From the NCBI GenBank assembly GCA_049724395.1, contig JAUGWO010000228.1, positions 62,001 to 126,000 of the forward strand: a stretch of 64,000 bases of DNA, given 5' to 3'. The translations under genes and the position numbers were made by a program. Below, piece by piece: positions 1 to 10,592 of the stretch (the stretch's first letter is position 1; each line of letters begins with the position of its first letter). Below the pieces are notes generated by a model that worked only from the letters and a program-made list of their open reading frames with translations, was not told the DNA's origin and did no database searches. This DNA is from Spongospora subterranea f. sp. subterranea. Lineage: Eukaryota > Endomyxa: Phytomyxea > Phytomyxea > Plasmodiophorida.

Positions 1-1200
1 TATAGATTTTGCCATTAGTCAAAAACCTGTGCACTTTAGTGTTGAAAATGATGATGTAGCGACGTGTTCACGGTGTGTGGTGTTTGATGTTACACTGCCA
101 AAGCCGGAAATGTCACTGTTCGACGCCAACGGATCTACATTGCGGATATTCCCATGTCTGAAATTCTGCTGGGCCGCCCTTTCTTGCTCCGTTTAGGCAT
201 CGATGTTGAATCTCAAATTTAGCAAAATTCGTTGACCATGTGTCAGATAATGCTCCTTCTGTAGATTCCAACTCATCTGATGATATTCGTACTGCTTTAC
301 ATGATCGTCTTCAAAATTGTAATTCGAAATAATGCTCCGCCGTCTTTTATCTCTAATCTTAATCTTTTGTATTTGCTGATATTTATCATATATCTTTATG
401 TCAGGATTCACCTGTTAAGGTTACTGCTTTGATTCTCAAGCAATTACCTGGTAATGTCTTTGTTTTGGCCAATTCTCGTATCATGTCGGCTGTGGCCAGG
501 GACTATATGCGAGGATGGGTTACTGAACTCGAAAATTGTGGGCTCATATATTTTAATCGTAATCCTACTTGGGCTCTATCGGCTTTTGTTGTTGACCCGC
601 TTAAAAAACCTCCCATGGTGATTGACATGGTTCCTGCCAATAAGACCATGGTAAAATATTTTTTTCCCATGCCTCATTTACATACTTTGGGATGTCATTT
701 AAAAAGTCCTTCTGTCTAATTTACGCTTGATTGCTTTAAAGGTTATTGGCAATTCCCTGTTACTGTTGATTTTTGATTGTCAAAGTTTTGTTACTCCCTT
801 TGGTGTCTTTACTCCTATTCGAATCTGCTAAGGCAATTGTAATGGTGTTTTCGCGTTTCAACGTGGTATGCATGAGATATCTGGAGATTTAATTCCTAAT
901 AAGCTCCGGTAGTAGGGCTGGATGACGTATTAGGGTTTTCTGATTCTCTCGAAACATTGGTGGCGCTATTAAGAGAGGTGTTTGCTCTCTGCCGTGATTT
1001 CAATCTGAACTGAGTGCCTCAAAATGCTGTTTTTTAATCTGAAGCTCTCTGGAGTGGGAATATCTTCTCCGTTCAATGGAATTTCGCCTGACCCCCCCGA
1101 ATCCAAGCTTTACAAAACTTTCCCGTCCCTTCAACTGGCTGGAGAACATGCAGTTCATATGCGCGGCTACATGGTTAGCCTCCTCAATTCCTGATTTTGC
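1..1200 (+). mobile_element. Ty3/gypsy pol relic: protease end and reverse transcriptase, frames broken
   Basis: Translated in shifting frames, this stretch keeps the order of a Ty3-type pol gene. At 148-222 there is the end of an aspartic protease, with ILLGRPFLLRLGIDV matching the usual hydrophobic LGRPFL motif. At 429-719 lies the start of the reverse transcriptase fingers, with a basic and aromatic pattern ending in PMPHL. Near 728-830 come the FKGYWQFPV and GVFTPIRI motifs, and at 918-950 a reverse transcriptase active site reading LDDVLGF. Stops and frameshifts separate every block, so no pol protein can be made. The motif spelling matches the Ty3 elements common in oomycetes and chytrids, and the same family recurs at 29.05-32.2 and 35.9-36.9 kb. 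The 5' part lies outside the window. The boundary near 1200 is where I stop seeing motifs. Confidence 0.75.
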
Positions 1201-2028
1201 AATCTCGTTGTATACTTATTCCTCCTGAAGTCCTCCAGCTCCAGCTTCGTATTCTGGTAATTTCGCCCATCATAGTATTTTTTGAGTCAGTTGGTAACTG
1301 TGTATCTCGGGTGCAGTTTCTAACACACGAGTTTACCTTGAGTTTCGCCACTTTGCGGACAACGTTTGAATACAGCGAATTGTTAAATTACCTCTATTCA
1401 AATAATACTCATCAGTAATTGACGTACATCTGGTACAGGATCCTCAGCCAATTTTGTTTGTGTTAAAATTGCACAGCAAAATTACTTCTTTTTTGCTGAA
1501 ACCGTGAAAGACGGAAGTTCCCGTTAAGTATCATGAAATCTTTCAACCTATTGTTGACAGATTCATGCCTTGCTTGAATCAGCTCAAGCTCGCAATTAAC
1601 CCGGTGTTCGAAAGCGTTTGTAGGATTATCGATCGGTGCAAAAAAATGTTAACGACCATCGCGATAACCTTTGTCAGCTGACGGTTCCTCCCCGGGCAAT
1701 AATTTGGGGTACTTAACACTGTCTGGCAAGGCGTATATCGGGCCAGCTTCCACAAGGCACTCCACCGGCGACATGAATCATTTTTGAACACCTAAGCGCT
1801 ACACCAAGCTCATAGCGCGAATCTGCATGTTTGAAATTGTGACATTGGATGGTACTGATCTATGGGTGCGGGAGAATGGAGTTTTTGACAGAGGCGATAT
1901 GTCGTCAATTATGGGCAGAGACGCGTCCAAATCTCAAATCGGTCTTCAAATTTGATCTTTGAAGGCGGTTAGAGTTGCCACTTTCTTTTTGATATCAGAG
2001 ACTTAGGTAATTTAGCTCCCCTAACGAT
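1201..2028. other. Degraded sequence downstream of the first pol relic
   Basis: No supported gene. Short open frames are present, but none shows a domain. The stretch probably continues the decayed Ty3 pol (RNase H and connection region), though I cannot identify motifs. Confidence 0.3.
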
Positions 2029-2480
2029 GTGATGCCCTTCCATATCCACACTGGAGCCGACCTGGAGCAGGTCCAGGTCCACGTCGCAGAGGCGCTGCCC
2101 CATGAAGTGGTTCTGGGGATCCCCTTTCTAAAGCAGTTTCGGCTGCCAAGTCGACGTTCACCCATGGCCGCCATCGGATGCGATGAGCAGGATAGTGGTC
2201 AGGGGTTCACGGCCAAGACTAATATAGGAGGCAAGTGGTCACCGAGCGATGAGGCTGAAATACATGGTACGAAGGAGCAACAAGAGTAGCTGAAGCAGTT
2301 GATGACAAAACCTATCGCGACGTTTTTGACATCGATAATTCTCATGTAGGAGCGATTACAGGAAAAACCCGGCATCTACCATTACATCGAGACGGGAGAC
2401 CATTCGCCAGACCACCGATCAGGATTTCGCCACAGGAGCGCGAGATGACGCGCGCTTATATTGAGGAGAAGATAATTGTC
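2029..2480 (+). mobile_element. Second Ty3/gypsy protease-RT fragment, cut short by a repeat
   Basis: The frame at 2029-2289 includes an HTGADLEQV stretch that looks like a retroviral-type aspartic protease active site (usual form DTGA), followed by EVVLGIPFLKQF, the second hydrophobic protease motif. After a stop at 2287-2289, and on to about 2480, another frame reads KPGIYHYIETGDH, which fits the linker just before reverse transcriptase in Ty3 elements, and then YIEEKIIV. The coding similarity ends abruptly at about 2480, where a repeat also present at 10.59 kb begins. The spelling differs from the relic at 1-1200, so this is a different Ty3 lineage. It is non-functional. Confidence 0.6.
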
Positions 2481-3042
2481 GATTTTGACGTGAATTTAAC
2501 GAGTGTCCTGATTTGTTAGTGTCACTCTTCTATGGGCTATCCGATCGCTGTGTGTCATGATCATCAATAACTCGGAATCGAGCGAAATCAATGTACCTGC
2601 TCCTCTTGCATAAACGTACTGGCATTGGAATTTTCAGCGGGTTCACAATGGGGTTTTTGGGGTGTGTTGTCGCTGATAATGTGCGATCCGGACAACCAGT
2701 TTCGTAAAATAACCATTCAAGTTTTACTATCTAACCAAAACGAGCTGATCAAATACGGAAATCTTTGAAAAAACTCATCATCGTCAATATAAGACATGTT
2801 TCCAGATGTTTTGAGGATATTTTTAAGGAACTACAGTACTTTCTTGGCTCCCTGGCCAAACATGGGCAACTTAGCCAAAACACAGTGAGACCGCCGATAT
2901 AGACTAATCAAAGGGCAAATTGTATTAATATCAATTCCGATTGCACCTGCAACATCAAGTCAAACAACAAAATCAGTACAGACCCAACGACGACACAAAA
3001 TTCATTGCAAAGCCAAGTGAGCACTTATGGGCAAAACGCATC
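2481..3042 (+). repeat. Left half of a dispersed ~1-kb repeat (copy A)
   Basis: This stretch is nearly identical to 10593-11149, with shared landmarks such as ATCAATAACTCGGAATCGAG and a GGGTTTTTGGGGTG stretch, differing by scattered substitutions and small indels. The right half of the same repeat continues at 5936, beyond a Ty3 insertion. Copy A interrupts the pol fragment at 2029-2480. The right half begins a short gag-like frame, so the repeat may be the LTR and leader of another LTR retrotransposon, but I cannot prove its ends. Confidence 0.75.
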
Positions 3043-3124
3043 TGTTAGGAATGTTAATACAAACGATGTTAATAGTAAACGACGTTGTCCGAACTGAGCA
3101 GTTGCCCAGTTCGGACAATACGGT
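3043..3124 (+). repeat. Left 82-bp terminal direct repeat of the Ty3 element
   Basis: Begins TGTTAGGAATGTTAATAC and matches 5854-5935 across its full 82 bases with a handful of substitutions. Inside is a perfect 12-bp stem, TTGTCCGAACTG paired with CAGTTCGGACAA, around a 10-base loop. Confidence 0.75.
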
Positions 3125-3236
3125 TAGCTGTTTAATGATGTCATAGAGGAGGTTCACAATACGATCATGACAGTATTCCCCCGTCTAGGGTGCGGTGCAT
3201 CAGGATTCCGACCATGGACCTCCAGAATAGCATCCT

Positions 3237-3503
3237 TTAACGCCAGTGTGGCCGAGGAGCAGGTTCCCAAGTGCTATCGGAAATGTCGTATCCCTTCCAG
3301 TGTACCAGATACTGATATTGACCTCGATATAAACGACTCGCAATAATGTCCTCGACCTCATATAATATGTACTTGTTGAGAGTCACCCAATGCAAACGGA
3401 GGGGTTTTACACTTCTTTCGACCTTGTATCTCACTGGCGATATAGGGTTCCAGTAATAATGATTGGAAACCCGGTGCAACCGAGAGTTCTGGGGTAAGTC
3501 CAA
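3237..3503 (-). pseudogene. Ty3 chromodomain, C-terminal end of pol
   Basis: The minus-strand frame ends in a chromodomain: [10 protein letters not shown], then YLVHWKGYD, then STWEP, which carry the aromatic cage and the LVHWKGY core of HP1-type chromodomains. In chromoviruses this domain is fused to the integrase C-terminus and directs integration to heterochromatin. Here it is separated from the integrase zinc finger by about 100 bases instead of a full catalytic core, so it is a relic of a deleted pol. Confidence 0.8.
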
Positions 3504-3599
3504 CTCTTATGCAACGAAGTTAATGATCCTTACAACGGAAAATGGGCCTAGTCTTTTTTCCGAAAGTTTGTCACAAGGACGTTTCGAGGGGATGGAGTC

Positions 3600-3968
3600 T
3601 CAAATCAGCCAGACCTTGCTGCGATAGAATATTCTGGACTTGGCCGTCTTTTGCCGTCTGCAAACCGTCACCACCACCAATATGCTGTTAAAACCTGTAG
3701 GAAGTTTAACAATGAAATCCATGGAAACCAAAGGTTGCGAAGGAATCGGATGCGGTTGTAATAACCTAGACGGTTTACGGCGCGGAACCTTAGACCGGGC
3801 ACAAACCTCACATGATCTAACAAAGGATTTGACCATTTCACGCATGCCAGGCCATGTAAAATTTCGCGAAACCAATTCAAACGTCTTGTTGATACCAAAG
3901 TGACCCGCCAAAAGGGAGTCATGATACGAGGAGTGATTTGATAACCGGCGAGCTGGATCGGCGACCAA
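3600..3968 (-). pseudogene. Ty3 integrase N-terminal zinc-binding domain, truncated
   Basis: The minus-strand frame shows HDSLLAGHFG (the two His of the HHCC finger), then FTWPGM, then CEVCARSK (the two Cys), then PLVSMDFIVKLPTG, the very start of the RNase H-like integrase core with its first catalytic Asp. The frame is then lost and the rest of the D,D,E core is not seen. The domain follows RT-RNase H on the same strand, the normal pol order. Confidence 0.85.
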
Positions 3969-4269
3969 TTCGATTGGACTCGGAGCAGAACCAGATATTG
4001 GATGGGCAAACTTCTGCTACTATTGATGGAGACAGAGTCATTGCGTTGATAAAGCGAGAGCTAGGCAAGACCGGCTGATCATGAACCAATTCCGAATTAG
4101 ACATGAAATCGGAACGCCGCGATAAGGCATCTGGTTTCTGTGAAAAGGAACCGGCACGGTGACGAATAACGAAATCGAATTATGATAGCAACAAGGACCA
4201 TCGGGCTTGACGGCGATTCAGTTTAGTGGTCATGAACCACTCTCTGACACTCTAAATTCTTATGGTCGC

Positions 4270-5213
4270 TCAATACCAGTATTTGAGAAGTAGCACCATC
4301 CAGATAATGGCGCCAGGTCTGGAAGAAGTGACAATAGACAACAATTCCTTGTCGTAAATTTCATAGCTCAGCTCAGCAGGAGTAAATTTACGGGAGTAAT
4401 AAGCTACAGGATGTAAGCCATCTGAGTGCTGTTGAGATAGTATAGCCCGGAGAGCAAAATCAGATGCATCGGCTCCGACTATAATATCCAGCTTGGGATC
4501 AAAATGGCGTAAAACTGGCGCCGAGACGAAAGCAGACTTCAAAGATTGAAATGAAGTTTCGGTATTGGAATTCCATTCGTACGGAACGTTCTTCTTTGTC
4601 AATGAGAATACAGGCTCAGTAATGCGAGAATAATTTTGGATGAAAGCGCGGTAAAGATTTGCAAATCCCAGAAATGATTGTAGTTCTTTGACTGAGTTAG
4701 GAACTGGCCATGATATGATTGCAGAAATTCGTTCAGGATCCATAAACAAATTACGAGATATTAGGCGGAAACCCAAGAAATCAATCTTGGTCGCATGAAA
4801 TACGCACTTGCTAAGTTTCGCAAATAGACTATGTTTACGAAGGATTTGCAGGACAGTTTGAACATGCTTTACATGTTCCTCAATGTTGGGGGAGAAAATA
4901 AGAATGTCGTCCAAATACACCACAACGAATCGATCAATGCAATCATGTAAGATGTCATTCATGAACCGTTGGAAACAAGCAGGTGCATTGTCTAAGCCAA
5001 AAGGCATCACCAAGTATTCAAACAAACCGAATTTTGTCCTGAATGCGGTTTTCCACTCATCGCCTTCTCTGATGCGAACGAGATTGTATGCACTTTCAAA
5101 GGTCGATCTTGGAAAACCTGTCTGACACAGCGCTGGAAAGAATGGAACTGATCAGGGGAAGAGGATACCGATTCTTGATTGTGATTGCGTTGATACGTCG
5201 ATAGTCGACTCAT
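4270..5213 (-). pseudogene. Ty3 reverse transcriptase and RNase H
   Basis: The long minus-strand frame at 4270-5025 starts inside the RT palm with [15 protein letters not shown] and carries the active-site motif VVVYLDDILIF. The thumb follows (SVKELQSFLGFANLYR), then RNase H with IIVGADASDFALRAIL and the ELLSIV helix. About 190 further bases upstream, in another frame, encode the preceding RT segment (SAYNLVRIREGDEWKTAF), so at least one frameshift has occurred. RNase H breaks down near 4300. In a live element this enzyme copies element RNA into DNA. Here it is broken but one of the better preserved pol pieces in the window. Confidence 0.9.
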
Positions 5214-5314
5214 AACCGGAGCGATTTATCTTTCATTTCGACAAAACATAACCGGAGAGCTGCATGAAGATGTTGATGATCGAATGAACCCTTTTCGCAG
5301 ATTATCATCTATGT

Positions 5315-5458
5315 ATATTGATGGATAAGTGTGGCTTGCGTCCAGTCGACATCCTGTGCGTTCAGACGGAATTTGCTGGAGTAAGTCGCGATATCAGCAA
5401 ATTCCGTCTGACCGCACAGGATGTCGACTGGACGCAAGCCACACTTATCCATCAATAT
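5315..5458. repeat. Near-perfect palindrome, 64-bp arms, 16-bp spacer
   Basis: Bases 5315-5378 are the reverse complement of 5395-5458 with one mismatch (at the T in GCGTTCAGAC). The spacer is GAGTAAGTCGCGATAT. The right arm is part of a gag-like coding stretch that continues to 5680, so the left arm looks like an inverted copy of gag sequence. Such a structure could fold into a 64-bp hairpin in RNA or single-stranded DNA. Confidence 0.95.
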
Positions 5459-5680
5459 CGTCAGGGATTACCTGTGGAACTTCAACGCATGCTGATTCTG
5501 GCTGAAGGAACTGGTAACTTATTCCTGACATTGGATCAACTGATCGCGATCAGCATTTCGTTCCAGTCGAAGATGGCGTCCCCAATCTACACAATTCCAA
5601 GCCCACCAGCAACCGCCACAATCACAGGAATCCCAACGAACACACACCAGCAGCAACGTGGGCCATTAAAAAGAGGCTAG
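5395..5680 (+). pseudogene. Gag-like fragment (retrotransposon capsid) on the opposite strand to pol
   Basis: The plus-strand frame reads FRLTAQDVDWTQATLIHQYR followed by QGLPVELQRML, resembling the C-terminal part of a retrotransposon gag capsid domain, in which a WxxAxLxxxFxxGL pattern is typical. A proline- and threonine-rich tail ends at 5680. The frame runs back through the palindrome to 5318, but the upstream residues come from the inverted arm and are not gag. Its orientation opposes the pol genes of the element around it, implying an inversion or a separate insertion. Confidence 0.5.
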
Positions 5681-5689
5681 CGACAAAAA

Positions 5690-5845
5690 GGTTAGAGGCA
5701 ATAAGTTAAAGAGATATATAGATGGTAGTTAGAGAGAGGAAGAGAGAGGGAAAGAGAGAGGGAGAGGTTAAGTGAGTAAAAAGGTAGAGAGATTAAGTTA
5801 GTTGTTAATTAGGTGAGAGGGAGAGAGGTTAGCGATAAAAGGTTC
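5690..5845 (+). repeat. GA-rich low-complexity tract
   Basis: Purine-rich sequence dominated by GAGA and GAGG repeats with scattered GTTA. It may be a decayed polypurine or simple-sequence expansion. No coding signal. Confidence 0.7.
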
Positions 5846-5853
5846 GGACAAAC

Positions 5854-5935
5854 TGTCAGGAATGTTATTACAAACGACGTTAATAGTAAACGACGTTGTC
5901 CGAACTGAGCACTTGCCCAGTTGGGACGGTACGGT
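5854..5935 (+). repeat. Right 82-bp terminal direct repeat of the Ty3 element
   Basis: Begins TGTCAGGAATGTTATTAC. It is a direct copy of 3043-3124 with several substitutions, and its internal hairpin is partly decayed. The bases after it (from 5936) continue the interrupted host repeat. Both junctions carry ATC, compatible with a short target duplication. Confidence 0.75.
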
Positions 5936-6348
5936 ATCGGGAATTGACAGGAAAAGGGAGGCTGCGCTGGCGAGGTCGGGAAGCTTCTTACGACAAAACA
6001 AACAAGAGCCAAAACCCAATAAGCTGAGGACCAGATATCCCATTTCATCCTCGCCCCAAATAAAAACAAGTTATGATTGATGAAGAACCGGCAATACAGG
6101 CCCAAGGCGCCATAGCGCCATTTTGCAGAATTGATGCGCTATAGAAAAAGACAGTAATAACAGAGGGGGAACCAGGACCAGGAAGATATTAAACGGTGTT
6201 GCTCATTAGTTTGCTGTTCGGTAGTCAGCAGGTTCTGAAAGAATCATGTCGTCCGAGTCGTACATTCACGTGGCTGTGAACAAACTGGAGCGACTGGTGT
6301 AGCAGAAACGACACGACGAGCAGAAACCTTCATTCGGAACACGATGAC
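5936..6348 (+). repeat. Right half of the dispersed ~1-kb repeat (copy A)
   Basis: Matches 11150-11590 with substitutions and indels, starting at GGGAATTGACAGGAAAAG. Near 6246 a short frame opens with MSSESYIHVAVNKLERL, which looks like a gag N-terminus, but it meets a stop within about 20 codons. The same start is present in copy B at about 11490. Confidence 0.75.
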
Positions 6349-8171
6349 GTCCCGCTCGGGAAACAAATGATCACCCGCGTGACAGAACCCTGAAGACAGC
6401 AGAGCATGATTGATGTGAGGCGCAGGAACATGGGGGGGGGGGGGGGGGACGCTACAAATCCCGGGCGGGGGCGTGCGGGGACGTGTCGAAATGAGCTGAT
6501 GTGGTCTAGTTCCACAATGTTTAGCTACAAATGCTTTTGTGCTACCGCTCGGTCCACAGGGGTCGGAACGGATAGCGCTGCAAGAAGGAAGAGAAGATAA
6601 CGAGGGAAAAGAGGGGAAAAGAGAGAAGAGGAGAGTGTTTTTATCAGAAGCGAAAACAGAACCATCAGGTACAGGGTCGATGAGTAGCACAACTGTCGCC
6701 ATTGAGTGCAGATGCACTCCAGGCGGGTAAAGCCTTTCAGGCAACAGCATATTGGGAAGTGTCTGAACCACCAGAATAATGCTGTGCTCTTCGATAAACG
6801 ATTGTTGGGAACTGCGATTCTCCAACGCCATTCTCAATAAAACTCAGCGGCAATCTGATAATTCTCGAAAATAACACGATAACTTTTAAGTTTCAATTAC
6901 AATGCAGCGAGTATATCGAATCATGAGGAGCGATCAATAATGGGCCCACAGACTCCCCCGGCGATGAATCATTTCAGCCCTATCAAGACGGCCGTCCAAC
7001 CCAACGCTTGAAACAGCATGTCGCCTCAAGGCTAAAAACAGAACAACAATCCCTAAATCCGTTCAGACACTATCCTTGCCAGAAATGTATTCAACTCGAT
7101 AATTGAGACCTTTGATTTGCCGGCTCCATCACTCGCGACGTGTCATTACTGGTGCGAGTTTATGATCAAAAGGATCAAAGATGTAAACTACATTACGTTA
7201 ATGAATCTGAGAAATGGAAGTCTATGGAGCAGGTAGTGCTTCAGACGATGTCATCCCTCAATAAGAAGAAACGCCGCTTCTCAATGATTGACCAGTGAAC
7301 TCTGGTTGAATGATCCGATATGATGACGTGTGGTTCGTGATGATAATCAGCGATCAGCATACGGTTTAGGGATCTCATCAGTCAGGATCTGGCTAAGGAA
7401 AGAGACCAGAGATAATCCGATGCGTCCCGTGACCAATGGTTTGGGTCCAGGGAGCGACGAAGTGATATGATTTCGCTGATGTTGTGACAGCATCATGATC
7501 TTGGTTAGGTGGGAGTTGATAAGTCAAACATGCACATATGGGATTTGTGCCACTTTATTTCAACTATGAAACGACTCAGCTCAACTCAATCCTAAATCAT
7601 CGCCTGGATCGAGTCACAATATAGGAGAGGAAATTGAATCAAAACATTACGTTTTTTGAAAAGAAGACAGATGAAACAAGAGAGTTTTCACCAGATTAAT
7701 CGCCAACGTCAACGTCAATAAGGATCGGAGTGTCATCCAGTAGTTTATGGAGAAAGTTGACCTGAGTCGATACATAACCTGTCCAGCTCTGGTTTGTCGA
7801 TTAATCCCATTGGTTTGGGAAAGTTGTTACTTCGCAAAAGTTGACATATATCGCTCTTCGAAGTGAAACTGTTGCGGTATTGCGATTCGGCAACAAGTCA
7901 AATATGGCACTGCACTGACAATCATTGTGGCACAAGAATCAATCGTAGCCAATTTGCTATGTCCTACAGTACCACCGAGGCCAGAAGTGTATCAACATCA
8001 GCGTGACGTGTCGACAGCGGTTACATAGGAAACGTTGTAATGCAGTTCAAGACGACAAGGGCTCCCCAGTCCCCACACACCGAGTTGAGTAGTGTATCAT
8101 AATCGGGGTGTCTGTCGAGAGAGGGAGTGATGGCGATAATCACTGGGTACATAATATCGACCAGGTCGTGT
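6349..8171. other. Intergenic stretch, nothing recognised, one 17-G run
   Basis: A 17-base G run lies at 6432-6448. A minus-strand open frame at 6244-6837 overlaps it but is proline- and serine-rich with no domain and looks fortuitous. From 6850 to 8170 I see only short frames and no motif. Confidence 0.4.
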
Positions 8172-8486
8172 CTATATGATGCGTGCGCTAATCCTGGCAA
8201 TCTTGCTGACTGACACTAATGGATATCTGGCGAGCCCATTCGATCCCTTGACATGAAAGAGATCCAGACGGAAGTTGGAATTATCCAGCTCAATTTCTTT
8301 CCTATAATCGTTGCTGATAATGCTGTTGCAGCTTCCTGTCCGTAATAACACTGCCACAGCGTCATAAAGGTGTGCTGTAATCCTATGTTGCGCTAATTCA
8401 TTGATGGCCAGATTTTGATAATTGATGTATTTGACAGAATTACGAAATCCATTGAAATTCGGCTTACAACACCAGAGAAAACTCAT
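8172..8486 (-). pseudogene. Possible RNase H-like retroelement fragment
   Basis: A 104-residue minus-strand frame includes DLFHVKGSNGLARYPLV, which resembles the HVKGxxN...A..LSR pattern at the RNase H-to-integrase junction of Ty3 elements, and a preceding stretch rich in charged residues. The match is short and the final SR is not clean. Alternatively it is an unrelated hypothetical frame. It lies just downstream of the secreted-protein gene on the same strand. Confidence 0.25.
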
Positions 8487-8528
8487 GGGAAATAATTTCG
8501 AAGGCCATACGAAGCGGAATTGACCAGA

Positions 8529-10399
8529 TCATTCTTTAGGCAGCTTCTTAACAAAGCGCGACGAAAACTGCTTCTGGAGATGAGTCTGGATTTTTGAAAC
8601 TTCCTTGGCCATGGTATCATACAGCCGTTGTTTCCAGACCAGTTCAGAAATGATAGCTTGATCATCATTCAGTCCTTGCCGCAATGTATTGATGCCTTCA
8701 GGGCTCAACAAGGCTACATAACACATCAGGTCTTCGCTCATAAATTCCTTGTAAAGAACCTGATCCATGTCGACATACTTTACTCCATTCGCGTCAGCAG
8801 CGGCAAAGGCAATCTTCTCGAACAGGAGCCGGATCTGGTAGTAGAGGTCTGGGTTTTGTAGTGGATGGTAAGGTTTATCGTCTGATACTGGACGGCGCGA
8901 GTCTGTAAGACTCGAATCGTCAGCATCAGTACGTTGAATGCATGATGAACTCGACTGGTCTTTATCAGTATTCATGAACTTCTTGAGGAGCCTGTCTTTA
9001 CACTCGTCAACGAGTGGAGTATTTCCCTGAAGATGATCAATTGGCTCATTGACTGCGGCGACGGCGTCGATAATGCCGATACGCATCGCCAGCATATCAT
9101 CGGATTTAGAGTAAAATGATGAGTCGGTGACCAACTTCACGAATCGTTTCAGTCCATTTTCAGCATCTTCCGCGGATTTGATGAGCGCTTGGTGGATGAT
9201 GGCGTCGTCGGCTGATAACGATTGAGAGATTGAATCAGAGTGGAAAGACGAATGGCGAAACAGACAATCGAATATGAGGGACTCAATTGGATCAAACACC
9301 CGAATAACGGGATGGCTGTAGTCGAGTTTATGATGGATGATGAACATCTCTATTCCCATGCACGTATAGACGAATCGCTTTAACAATTCAATCGATGCAT
9401 TATGGTGTTGCTGAAGCAGTCTTGATCCTTCTGGACTGGCCATGGCCACAAGTACCAACATGTTCTGGGTCAGGTATTTCTTATACATGAGCTTATCATG
9501 ATCAATGAATTTTGAACCGCTGGCCTCAGCCGCGCCCTTAGCGAACATGGTGAATAGACGATGAATTTGGAAGTAGAGATCTGGGATATGGCGATAACAA
9601 TCGGTTCCACCGTCTGAAGTCCCCACGAGAAAATTGATTTCTTCTTCTGAAATTTCGGGGAGTGACTCCATCTTAATAGAATACATATTGGATAACTGGT
9701 CTCTGCATGTGTTAATAAGACCAGTATTGCCTGAGAGATGATCAATTGGGTCATTAACTTTGGCCATTACCTTCGAGACACTATCAACCATCTTAACAAG
9801 GAATTTGGATGACCCATTGCATCGCTGCCTTAAAAACCTCATTAACGTGATCTCGAAATAATTGAGGATATTCATGTGACGACGACGCAGAACGCTGAGC
9901 AGATCTAAGATCGCTTTGTTTATGAACGTGGCAGCAGGTTCTGACGAATCAAGTGCTTCTAGACGGGATGGATGGGATATACAATTGAAGAGCATGGTTT
10001 CAACAGGGGTGTCAAACACCCGATTCGTAGAGATGCCCAAAAAGTGTTAACATCGTTATCATCATTATCCTCATCCTCCTCCTCATCATCATCATAGAAA
10101 TTAGCAAATTGTTTTGTTGCAGCTGATACAGTCTGAAGGGGTTTTAATCGGCTATTGAGATGCGGCGCTGAGAACTCAATGGAAGTCCGTTGAGTGAGGG
10201 GAGCATCGAATTGCGTCTTGGGGGAAAACCGGACGTGAGATAGAAATGTATTACGACCAGCGGTGCGAGTCTGATCGCTATGAACGGGGGGTGCAGATCC
10301 TGTTAGTGAATTGTGTGTCAACACTGTGGACCCGGCTGATACTAATGAGATATATATCAACACAAACACCGATAACACGATATTAATCATAGACATCAT
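8529..10399 (-). CDS. Secreted protein with two tandem copies of a novel helical domain; one frame break
   Basis: The start chosen is the ATG at 10399 (MMSMINIVLSVFVLIYISLV), which begins a clear signal peptide ending near VSAG. Then comes a Ser/Thr-rich linker and an acidic run (DDDEEEDEDNDDND). At an A5/T5 homopolymer (plus strand 10039-10043) the frame breaks, and the remaining ~500 residues continue in the -1 frame to 8529. That part holds two copies of a domain of about 200 residues. Shared landmarks are VNDPIDHLSGN and VNEPIDHLQGN; DLYFQIHRLF and DLYYQIRLLF; VLVAMASPEG and CYVALLSPEG. No enzyme or known domain is recognised. It is predicted to be all-helical. A one-domain paralog lies at 15297-16324. 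It may be an effector-like or cell-surface protein. The break may be a sequencing error, pseudogenisation or recoding. Confidence 0.7.
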
Positions 10400-10592
10400 C
10401 ACCAACAAACCCAGTCCAAAATGAACCACATGGACGAGTCGTTGACGAAACTCATGGTATGTCCGTGCGGGACAGGCCAACCACTGGGATTTGACCCGAA
10501 ACTGACGAAAGTCCGACGGTGTTCCGTTACTGTAGCAGTCAAGGACTAATTATTCCGACCCTAATTGACCCGCGACTGTTCACGGCTTGTCG

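Larger units (their letters stand above)
3043..5935 (-). mobile_element. Rearranged chromodomain Ty3/gypsy element inserted in a repeat
   Basis: Two 82-bp direct repeats (3043-3124 and 5854-5935) bracket this block. The outer flanks join up exactly as in the uninterrupted repeat copy at 10593-11590. On the minus strand the internal order is reverse transcriptase and RNase H (4270-5213), integrase zinc finger (3600-3968) and chromodomain (3237-3503), the order of a chromovirus pol. Most of the integrase catalytic core is missing between zinc finger and chromodomain. A gag-like fragment sits on the opposite strand at 5395-5680 next to a palindrome, so the 5' part is inverted or rearranged. The terminal repeats are very short for LTRs and could be truncated ones. 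The element cannot be autonomous. Confidence 0.7.

Noticed and set aside
3043-3124. Reading the 82-bp direct repeats as complete LTRs
   Set aside because: They are much shorter than usual LTRs and lack a clear terminal CA, so I describe them as terminal direct repeats of uncertain completeness.
5315-5458. Palindrome as a telomere or replication-origin structure
   Set aside because: The arms are gag-like sequence inside a retroelement, which explains them better than a cis-acting chromosomal element.
6244-6837. 197-codon minus-strand open frame
   Set aside because: It spans the complement of a 17-G run, is low complexity (Pro/Ser rich), overlaps frames in three other registers and shows no domain or start context. 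It looks like a chance frame in biased sequence.
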